30,757 nt of DNA, taken from IMG/VR virus record IMGVR_UViG_3300028908_000024, positions 1 through 30,757 of that record. One strand, 5' to 3'. The DNA comes from a virus. The notes below the pieces were generated by a model. The model had not been told where the DNA came from and did not search any database. It was given only the letters and a program-made list of their open reading frames with translations. This document shows positions 7,983 through 12,288 of the stretch, in pieces (the stretch's first letter is position 1; the number at the start of each line of letters is the position of its first letter). The translations under genes were made by a program, and so were the position numbers.

Positions 7983-8355
7983 GCAGCTGGTTTTTGTGTT
8001 GCATTTGATGATGCAGGCGCGGGATGTGCAGGCGCGGGCGGCGGCGGCGCGCAGTTGTGTGGCGGGTGAGGCGACGCTGCATAATGCCTGGGCGGGGGTG
8101 TTTGCGCATTTTCCGGAGCGTCTGGATGAGGCTGTGGATGGGTATGTGGCGGTGGCTGATTGTGGTGAGATGGGTCGCTATAAGCGGTTGTATCTGGGGG
8201 GGCGGTGGTTCCGGGTGCGGGTGGCGGATTGCAGGAATCCGGCGGATGAGGCGACGATGGAGTGGTTGGTTGATGTGGATTATCGGTTGTGGTGGCTGGT
8301 ATTTGCGAAGGAGGGGCTGCGCCCGCGGCGGGCGATTCTTTGCGTACTACCTTGA
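7975..8355 (+). CDS. Small protein with beta-barrel-like C-terminal half (about 126 aa)
   Basis: TTG at 7975 is favoured because GGAGG (7963-7967) lies seven bases upstream; ATGs at 8008/8011 are alternatives. The N-terminus is hydrophobic (LVFVLHLMMQ) and could be a short signal or anchor. The remainder reads AWAGVFAHFPERLDEAVDGYVAVADC, then GRWFRVRVADCRN and WLVDVDYRLWW. The duplicated 'VADC' strands suggest a double-psi beta-barrel type domain as in some small secreted cell-wall proteins; this is a weak inference. It closes the lysis operon and may be a lysis accessory. Confidence 0.5.
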   Translation: MVEQLVFVLHLMMQARDVQARAAAARSCVAGEATLHNAWAGVFAHFPERLDEAVDGYVAVADCGEMGRYKRLYLGGRWFRVRVADCRNPADEATMEWLVDVDYRLWWLVFAKEGLRPRRAILCVLP

Positions 8356-8372
8356 TCCACCATGGGGGGAGA

Positions 8373-8664
8373 GGGTGCGTTTCAATTTTGGGAGCAATTT
8401 ATCAATGTCGTCGGGTCACAGTTCCGGCGGGAGAGCAGAAATGTGCACATGCGAGTCTGTGACTCGCTGGCCTGACAACCTCAGTCGGTCTACATCGAGT
8501 GAATGCATCTATTTTGAACCGCACCCATTGTCTGGGCATGGTTCAATGTTGGGCGCTTTTCTGTTTTTACCGGGCGGATTACGAATCCGCCCTGGGGAGC
8601 TCCGCTTCGGAGCCGGATTCATCAGGCGGGATGGCAATAATTGCCCCCATTTTGAAACGCACCC
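8373..8664. repeat. Imperfect 292-bp inverted-repeat element (MITE-like)
   Basis: The left arm at 8373-8402 begins GGGTGCGTTTCAA. The right arm at 8637-8664 ends with its exact complement (TTGAAACGCACCC), and pairing continues imperfectly through GGGRGCAATT. Two further arms of the same kind occur inside, at 8511-8526 and 8540-8556. There is no transposase inside. Confidence 0.6.
8572..8600 (+). repeat. REP-like palindrome with GGGGAGC tail
   Basis: Perfect 9-bp stem GGGCGGATT / AATCCGCCC with loop ACG, then TGGGGAGC. The same stem-loop plus (T)GGGAGC tail design recurs at 10766, 11462 and 12251. A second small hairpin (CTCCG CTT CGGAG) follows directly. Confidence 0.75.
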
Positions 8665-8744
8665 GGCGGGAGATGAATCGGGCCAATGCATGGGGCATCA
8701 TGCCCGCGGATTTTATGCGTCCAGGGGTGGCCCTGGGCGCGAGA

Positions 8745-8775
8745 AAGCCCCGAGTCGCCAAGCGTCTCGGGGCTT
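8745..8775. terminator. Hairpin terminator at the end of the lysis operon
   Basis: Perfect 10-bp stem AAGCCCCGAG / CTCGGGGCTT with an 11-base loop, followed on the + strand by GTTGTCTT. Placed between convergent genes, it could stop the rightward operon. The T-run is weak, so efficiency is uncertain. Confidence 0.6.
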
Positions 8776-8785
8776 GTTGTCTTCA

Positions 8786-8805
8786 CTCACCCGCTAGCGG
8801 GTGAG
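8786..8805. terminator. 20-bp perfect palindrome between convergent genes
   Basis: The sequence CTCACCCGCTAGCGGGTGAG is fully self-complementary. It lies 10 bases after the previous hairpin and 37 bases before the 3' end of the leftward HIRAN gene. It may be a second bidirectional transcription block or a repeat; there is no T-run. Confidence 0.45.
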
Positions 8806-8841
8806 GAGCGGGTGGCGTTTGTTGTGATGGGGGATCGGTGG

Positions 8842-9294
8842 TCAGCTGGCGAGGCCGGTGAGATCGAGGATGAGGCCGCAGGCTGAGAGGATGAGGCAGG
8901 TGAGGATGATGGCGATAATGGCGATGATGATGATTTTGGCGCAGGATGATTTTTCTTTGGGGGTGGTGATGGTGATGTTGACGCCGTAGGTTGGTTTTTC
9001 GGCTGAGCCGCCTGTGATTTCTTTGACGATGGCGGTGACCGGCTGACCGGCATCGATGAATGTTTTGATCTGCTGGCTGCGTTTGCGGTTGAGATAGCCG
9101 AGGTGATAGGTTTGGCCGCTGAGGGTGGCGTGGACGGCGACCGCGCCGGAATCGACGGGGTTGTCTGGCTCGGGGATGAGCTGGAGTTTCTGGCCCGGGT
9201 GCAGGCGCTTGGCGATGATGTCCTGGCGGTTAAGGCCGGAGATGGGGTCGACGTTGGTGACGCCTGCAATTTTGGTATGGAATTTGTTGCCCAT
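8842..9294 (-). CDS. HIRAN-domain protein with C-terminal membrane anchor (150 aa)
   Basis: Residues about 5-95 match the HIRAN pattern: HTKIAGVTNVD, RQDIIAKRLHPGQKLQLIPE, DNPVDSGAVAVH, YHLGYLNRKRS and FIDAGQPVTAIVKEITGG. HIRAN domains, known from SNF2-family Rad5/HLTF proteins and from many stand-alone bacterial and phage proteins, bind 3' DNA ends or stalled-fork structures. Residues about 118-142 form one strongly hydrophobic segment (KIIIIAIIAIILTCLILS), so the protein is likely membrane tethered with HIRAN in the cytoplasm. It is transcribed leftward, apart from the repressor; the start is ATG at 9294 with only a weak upstream AGGGA. Its role in the lysogen is unknown. Confidence 0.78.
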   Translation of the reverse strand: MGNKFHTKIAGVTNVDPISGLNRQDIIAKRLHPGQKLQLIPEPDNPVDSGAVAVHATLSGQTYHLGYLNRKRSQQIKTFIDAGQPVTAIVKEITGGSAEKPTYGVNITITTPKEKSSCAKIIIIAIIAIILTCLILSACGLILDLTGLAS

Positions 9295-9308
9295 GTTGCG
9301 GTTCCCTA

Positions 9309-9337
9309 TTGACGGATGGCGATTTGCGTTATAAAAT
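9309..9337 (+). promoter_or_regulatory. Sigma-70-type promoter, rightward
   Basis: TTGACG (9309-9314), a 17-base spacer, then TAAAAT (9332-9337). It points to the small gene at 9376 and toward the 3' end of the repressor gene. It would make an antisense transcript through the repressor's end. Confidence 0.6.
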
Positions 9338-9375
9338 AAGAACAGATTTTCTAATTCTTTTCCCAGGAATGGATG

Positions 9376-9582
9376 ATGCCGAAGCAGTTCACACGCGAGA
9401 TTATGGCGATGTTTGATTCGCTGGATGATGAAGGCCAGGAGCGTTTTTTGCAGCTGGTGCGGTCTTATGTGGCCGGGTTGCGATCGGGGAGTGCATCGGC
9501 CAATTCGGGTGCGAGGGATCGCAGCAGCATGAAGAAGAGGTTTTTGCGGTCTTCGTCGGAGAGTGAGTCGACGAAGAAGTAG
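9376..9582 (+). CDS. Small protein resembling the repressor's C-terminal segment (68 aa), antisense overlap
   Basis: It is preceded by its own promoter and by CAGGA at 9364-9368. The first about 38 residues look protein-like (FTREIMAMFDSLDDEGQERF, then LQLVRSYVAGL). The remaining about 30 residues run antisense inside the leftward repressor gene and are Ser/Lys/Arg-rich. Its segment FDSLDDEGQERFLQLVRS resembles the repressor's own C-terminal segment VDSLSDEDRKNLFFMLLRS. It might be a short regulator that pairs with the repressor, or a remnant of a duplicated repressor end. Function unproven. Confidence 0.45.
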   Translation: MPKQFTREIMAMFDSLDDEGQERFLQLVRSYVAGLRSGSASANSGARDRSSMKKRFLRSSSESESTKK

Positions 9583-10067
9583 AGTTGGTCCCGGTTTTGG
9601 GGGCCTTGCTGCATCTGGTCGGCGGGCGTGTCTGCGGGCGTTTTCTGGGGGGCGGCCGATGTTGCAGCGGGCTGGTCTGTGAGGGGCTGTGGGGCGATGA
9701 GAAGGACGGAGGCGTTTGGGGTGTGGGAGAATGTATCGATGATGGTGAATATGGCTTCCAGGGCGTTGTGGCGGGCGCTGGGAGGAAGCTGGGCCAGGGC
9801 CTGGGTAAGGGCGAGGATGTGGGGCTGGCCGAGGTCTTCGGGCGCGGGGATTTCGCCGGCGGCGGCGAGGACGGTGGTGACGGGGAGGCGGAGGGCGCGG
9901 GCGATGCGGCGGTAGAAGTCGAGGCCGGGGTTGCGGTCTCCGGAGAGGACGCGAGAGATATATGTGCGATCAAGGTTGCTGCGTCTCGCTAATTCTGTCT
10001 GAGACCAGTTACGTTCATAGAGTTCATCAGTGAGCCATTGACGGAAGGCATCAAATTTTGTTGTCAT
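9465..10067 (-). CDS. XRE-family (Cro/CI-like) transcriptional repressor (200 aa)
   Basis: Residues about 8-62 form a helix-turn-helix: LTDELYERNWSQTELARRSN, LDRTYISRVLSGDRNPGLDF and YRRIARALRLPVTTVL. This is the classic HTH_3 layout with recognition helix around RTYISRVLSG. A Pro/Ala/Thr-rich linker (about residues 125-155) leads to a helical C-terminus (FVDSLSDEDRKNLFFMLLRS), probably for oligomerisation. No peptidase (LexA/CI-type Ser-Lys) domain is seen, so induction by RecA-stimulated self-cleavage is unlikely. It is divergent from the early operon across a 128-bp promoter region. Its coding strand is unusually C-rich. Confidence 0.88.
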   Translation of the reverse strand: MTTKFDAFRQWLTDELYERNWSQTELARRSNLDRTYISRVLSGDRNPGLDFYRRIARALRLPVTTVLAAAGEIPAPEDLGQPHILALTQALAQLPPSARHNALEAIFTIIDTFSHTPNASVLLIAPQPLTDQPAATSAAPQKTPADTPADQMQQGPQNRDQLYFFVDSLSDEDRKNLFFMLLRSLAPELADALPDRNPAT

Positions 10068-10125
10068 ATTGGTTACATCATAGAATTTTTTTTGTTGTTT
10101 TTGGGTAAAATATATCTGTAGCCTA

Positions 10126-10154
10126 TTGACACGGGGTCATAAGTTTGCTATACT
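10126..10154 (+). promoter_or_regulatory. Near-consensus early promoter (rightward)
   Basis: TTGACA (10126-10131), exactly 17 bases, TATACT (10149-10154). It drives the early operon starting at the ribbon-helix-helix gene and lies divergent to the XRE repressor. Confidence 0.85.
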
Positions 10155-10193
10155 GTGACCACAATACAATTTATTGCGTGAACAAAGGTCACA
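10135..10193. promoter_or_regulatory. Operator candidates: three GGTCA/TGACC half-sites
   Basis: GGTCAT at 10135, TGTGACC at 10154-10160 and GGTCACA at 10187-10193. The first two flank the -10 box as an inverted pair (GGTCA...TGACC). The last two form a perfect 7-bp inverted pair TGTGACC / GGTCACA up to the gene start. This arrangement suits binding by the XRE repressor or by the ribbon-helix-helix product of the first gene. Confidence 0.6.
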
Positions 10194-10195
10194 AT

Positions 10196-10453
10196 ATGAA
10201 CGAAAAAACATTTCGCAGAGTTGGCGTCAGCCTTGATCGGCAGACAGAAAAAATTGTAAAAAATCTGAATGACGGTCTTGGGTTTTACAATTTCAGCGCG
10301 GCATTACGGTATATCATCAATGATTGGGCGAAGAAAGAGGGATGGGATTTTGAGCCGATTGATGATCTTGCCATTTCCCCCGCATCATCCCCTGCGAGCG
10401 ATGGCGATGATGACGGGGATATGACGATTTTAGCAGGCCAGGAGGGGGCGTGA
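10196..10453 (+). CDS. Ribbon-helix-helix-like early regulator (85 aa)
   Basis: ATG at 10196 is chosen; AAAGG lies seven bases upstream, and earlier in-frame starts would lie upstream of or inside the promoter region. The N-terminus (KTFRRVGVSLDRQTEKIVKN) followed by FYNFSAALRYIINDWAKKEG has the strand-helix-helix layout of Arc/MetJ-type DNA-binding proteins, here about residues 3-50. The C-terminus is acidic (SDGDDDGDM). As the first gene after the main early promoter it is placed like a Cro or an early regulator, possibly binding the TGACC sites in its own leader. Confidence 0.65.
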   Translation: MNEKTFRRVGVSLDRQTEKIVKNLNDGLGFYNFSAALRYIINDWAKKEGWDFEPIDDLAISPASSPASDGDDDGDMTILAGQEGA

Positions 10454-10956
10454 TGATGTGGGCGGATTCGGGACGGTTTTGGGCAGCGATGGGGGCGCTG
10501 GTGGTTTTCGGCGCGGGGTATAATGTGCTGGTGGACTGGCTGGAGCGGCGCGGGTATGAGGAGGGGTATGTGGGGCTGCTGGTGGTGGTGGGGGCGTTTG
10601 TGACGTTGCTGGGTCTGTGGTGGGTGTATGACCTGGCTGTGTTTCTGACGGCGCTGGGGTTGTTTGCGGCGAGTGGCGGGCCGATGGTTGCGGGGAGTAT
10701 CTTGCGGCATGTGCGGGCGCGGGAGCGGGGGATGGCTGCGGTGCGTGATGAGGTTGTTGGTGGGCGGCGGGTCACAGACCCGCCTGGGAGCGTCACAGAC
10801 CCGCCTGGGAGCGTCACAGACCCGCCTGGGAGCGTCACAGACCCGCCTGGGAGCGTCACAGACCCGCCTGGGAGCGTCGCAGACCCGCCTGGGAGCGTCG
10901 CAGACTCGCCTGGGAGCGTCGCGGCCTCGCCCGGTTGCATAGAGGGGGGTGCCTGA
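10453..10956 (+). CDS. Membrane protein with C-terminal VTDPPGS heptapeptide repeats (167 aa)
   Basis: ATG at 10453 overlaps the previous stop (TGATG) with GGAGG at 10441-10445. Residues about 1-90 contain two or three hydrophobic segments (WAAMGALVVFGAGYNVLV; YVGLLVVVGAFVTLLGLWWV; LAVFLTALGLFAAS). A short cytoplasmic-looking basic stretch (RHVRARERG) follows. The last about 55 residues are eight heptads: five VTDPPGS, then VADPPGS, VADSPGS and a decayed VAASPGC. The repeats are encoded by a 21-bp DNA repeat that begins inside a REP-like palindrome, so the tail is probably an insertion, not an ancestral domain. Function unknown. Confidence 0.62.
   Translation: MMWADSGRFWAAMGALVVFGAGYNVLVDWLERRGYEEGYVGLLVVVGAFVTLLGLWWVYDLAVFLTALGLFAASGGPMVAGSILRHVRARERGMAAVRDEVVGGRRVTDPPGSVTDPPGSVTDPPGSVTDPPGSVTDPPGSVADPPGSVADSPGSVAASPGCIEGGA
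10766..10791 (+). repeat. REP-like palindrome founding the 21-bp array
   Basis: Perfect 8-bp stem GGCGGGTC / GACCCGCC with loop ACA (10766-10784), then TGGGAGC. Its right half plus tail is the unit amplified in the following array. Confidence 0.82.
10771..10938 (+). repeat. 21-bp minisatellite, seven clear copies plus one degenerate
   Basis: Unit starts are 10771, 10792, 10813, 10834, 10855, 10876, 10897 and 10918. The first five copies are identical (GTCACAGACCC followed by GCCTGGGAGC). Copies 6 and 7 carry single changes (GTCGCAG, ACTCG), and copy 8 is decayed. There are no spacers, so it is not CRISPR. Divergence grows toward the 3' end. Confidence 0.95.
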
Positions 10957-11174
10957 TGACGAAGGCGCGGCCGTGGCCGAATAATGCGAAGGAGGCGCGG
11001 GACCGGTGTGCTGAGGATGCGGTGCGTTGTATCCGGTTGCTGCGTCCTGTGGTGGCTGGTGATCGTTTTACGGAGGCTGAGCGTTTGCGGCGGACGGCGC
11101 TGGCGCTGAGTCTGAGTCATGATATTGCCCGGCGTCTGCAAGGCGTTGGGGCGCCGATTGTTTTGGTGGAGTAG
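10956..11174 (+). CDS. Small helical early protein (72 aa)
   Basis: ATG at 10956 overlaps the previous stop (TGATG); GGGGGG upstream serves as ribosome site. The protein begins MTKARPWPNNAKEARDRCAE and continues as two predicted helices (AVRCIRLLRPVVAGDRF; EAERLRRTALALSLSHDIAR), ending QGVGAPIVLVE. It is basic, with no recognised domain. It sits in the early operon between membrane proteins. Confidence 0.55.
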   Translation: MTKARPWPNNAKEARDRCAEDAVRCIRLLRPVVAGDRFTEAERLRRTALALSLSHDIARRLQGVGAPIVLVE

Positions 11175-11192
11175 GCCCACCTGGAGGTTATG

Positions 11193-11273
11193 ATGAATGA
11201 TTCGATGATTATGATTATCGCCGGTCTGGTCGGGTTTTTGATCCTGGCCGGGCAGTGGAGGGGGGTGTTATGA
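11193..11273 (+). CDS. Single-pass membrane miniprotein (26-27 aa)
   Basis: GGAGG at 11183-11187 precedes ATG ATG at 11190/11193. The product is MNDSMIMIIAGLVGFLILAG followed by QWRGVL. It is one strongly hydrophobic helix with a short polar N-terminus and a basic end. TGA at 11271 overlaps the ATG of the next gene (ATGA), and the next gene's ribosome site is inside this ORF. The strong ribosome site, overlap and clean TM segment support a real gene. Confidence 0.6.
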   Translation: MNDSMIMIIAGLVGFLILAGQWRGVL

Positions 11274-11848
11274 CAGTTGAGAGTTCGGGGGCCGAAGTCA
11301 AAGGACCAGGGGCGTTGTCGCATTATGCGCTGGATGCGGAGCTGAGCCGTGAGGCGCGGCTGAAGCGGGCGCGTGTGCGGCGGGCTGCGGCTCGGGCTGC
11401 GGCTCGGGCTGCGGCTCGGGCTGCGGCTCGGGAGGCTGAGCGGCTGGGGCTGCGTGCAGGCGGCGGGTCACAGACCCGCCTGGGAGCGGGAGATTCGCAG
11501 TTGGGGTTGTTTGATGATTGGGTTGTGCATGAGATGGTGCAGCCTGATTTCGGTGATGAGGCGCTGACGCTGGATGAGCAGTTTGAGCAATGGATCCGTG
11601 TGAATCCGCATGTGCTGGATGAGTTTGTGCGGCGGGCGCGGATTTTGAAGGCCCAGGGGCTGAAGCGGTTCGGGGCGAAGGCGATCATTGAGGGGATGCG
11701 GTATGACCGGGCGGTGCGGACGGGTGGTGACAGTTTCAAGCTGAATAATAATTATACGAGCCGTCTGGTGCGGCTGGCGCTGGAGCGGGCGCCGGATCTG
11801 GCGGGGTTTTTCGAGCTGCGGGCGCTGCGGAAGGAGGTGCAGTGGTGA
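11270..11848 (+). CDS. Conserved phage protein with 'KLNNNYTSRL' signature (192 aa)
   Basis: ATG at 11270 overlaps the miniprotein stop. Residues about 30-55 are Ala/Arg-rich (RAAARAAARAAARAAAREAE), made by a 12-bp tandem repeat. A REP-like palindrome follows in frame (GGGSQTRLGAGD). The conserved domain occupies about residues 95-190: EQWIRVNPHVLDEFVRRAR, GLKRFGAKAIIEGMRYD, DSFKLNNNYTSRLVRLALE and APDLAGFFELRALRK. This pattern is widespread in phage early regions near replication or recombination genes, but its function is not established. The N-terminal expansion is a local oddity. Confidence 0.68.
   Translation: MTVESSGAEVKGPGALSHYALDAELSREARLKRARVRRAAARAAARAAARAAAREAERLGLRAGGGSQTRLGAGDSQLGLFDDWVVHEMVQPDFGDEALTLDEQFEQWIRVNPHVLDEFVRRARILKAQGLKRFGAKAIIEGMRYDRAVRTGGDSFKLNNNYTSRLVRLALERAPDLAGFFELRALRKEVQW
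11381..11428 (+). repeat. 12-bp tandem repeat, four copies (RAAA coding)
   Basis: Four exact copies of CGGGCTGCGGCT at 11381, 11393, 11405 and 11417, each encoding R-A-A-A in the surrounding frame. Confidence 0.94.
11462..11488 (+). repeat. REP-like palindrome, read in a different frame
   Basis: GGCGGGTC ACA GACCCGCC followed by TGGGAGCG, identical to the founder of the 21-bp array at 10766. Here it is read one frame over, giving GSQTRLGA instead of VTDPPGS. Confidence 0.9.
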
Positions 11849-12288
11849 GTTCAAAGTTCAATGTTCAAAATTCAAAGTCTACGGTATATGGGCCAATGTC
11901 GCCTGGTGATGTCGTTTTATTCCTGGAGTCCTATGGAGCTGATGTTATTGAGCATGGCGGCGCTATTGAATTGCGCTTCGGCGTTTTGGTTGATCAGTCT
12001 GACATCGATGCTGTGAAGTTGCTGAAGAAGAGGGCTCGTGAAAAGGCTGCAGAATCTCCTTCAGAAACAATTGATAAGGACCTGGCTGAGTTGCATATTC
12101 AACTGGCTGAGGCTATTTTGATGGCAGAAGCATTTGGTGGAGAAACAACCAAAAGTGCGATGAAGCGTTCTGACATTATGGTTTTGAGAAATAAAATTTT
12201 CTGGCTGACGGCATTGGCGGCTCATGTTGATTTTCTGGATGGAGGGGGGACGCCGGATTGGGAATCCGGCGGGGAGCGTGAAGAATGA
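11845..12288 (+). CDS. Early protein of unknown function (147 aa)
   Basis: GTG at 11845 overlaps the previous stop and has AAGGAGG at 11831-11837. An ATG at 11896 would remove a heptamer-repeat-encoded leader (SSKFNVQNSKS). The body starts MSPGDVVLFLESYGADVIEH, continues with charged helices (AVKLLKKRAREKAAESPSET; DLAELHIQLAEAILMAEAFGG) and ends with an in-frame REP palindrome coding TPDWESGG. Codon usage is more A/T-rich than its neighbours, suggesting a separate origin. No domain recognised; it directly precedes the replication initiator with ATGA overlap. Confidence 0.6.
   Translation: MSSKFNVQNSKSTVYGPMSPGDVVLFLESYGADVIEHGGAIELRFGVLVDQSDIDAVKLLKKRAREKAAESPSETIDKDLAELHIQLAEAILMAEAFGGETTKSAMKRSDIMVLRNKIFWLTALAAHVDFLDGGGTPDWESGGEREE
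11849..11880 (+). repeat. Heptamer-type tandem repeat inside a gene start
   Basis: Degenerate GTTCAAA/GTTCAAT/TTCAAAA units (agttcaa agttcaa tgttcaa aattcaa ag). It lies just after the GTG start of the 11845 gene and is translated. Confidence 0.75.
12251..12278 (+). repeat. REP-like palindrome supplying a ribosome site
   Basis: Perfect 9-bp stem CGCCGGATT / AATCCGGCG with loop GGG, then GGGAGCG. The GGGGAG of the tail lies eight bases upstream of the initiator ATG at 12285 and may act as its ribosome site. Confidence 0.8.

Larger units (their letters stand above)
8356..8841. other. Non-coding intergenic region with nested palindromes between convergent genes
   Basis: No convincing gene lies in these 486 bp. 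Long frames across it have repetitive, non-protein-like composition. It holds an outer inverted repeat (8373-8402 against 8637-8664, with 13 bp of perfect match GGGTGCGTTTCAA), a nested pair around 8511-8556 (TTGAACC...GGTTCAA), REP-like hairpins, and two terminator-like hairpins at the 3' end. It separates the rightward lysis operon from the leftward HIRAN gene. Confidence 0.75.

Noticed and set aside
8024-8797. Rightward 257-aa frame across the end of the lysis operon and the intergenic region
   Set aside because: Its composition (runs of W, G, R, M) is not protein-like. It overlaps a better gene in another frame and then crosses hairpins.
9376-9582. Treating the small gene at 9376 as pure shadow of the repressor
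   Set aside because: Kept as a low-confidence gene instead, since its first half lies outside the repressor and has a promoter and ribosome site.
10771-10938. CRISPR array
   Set aside because: The repeats are contiguous, 21 bp, with no spacers, and in frame with a gene.
10317-11180. Leftward 287-aa frame with TLPGGSV repeats
   Set aside because: It is the antisense image of the 21-bp array and of small early genes with good ribosome sites. It has no ribosome site of its own.
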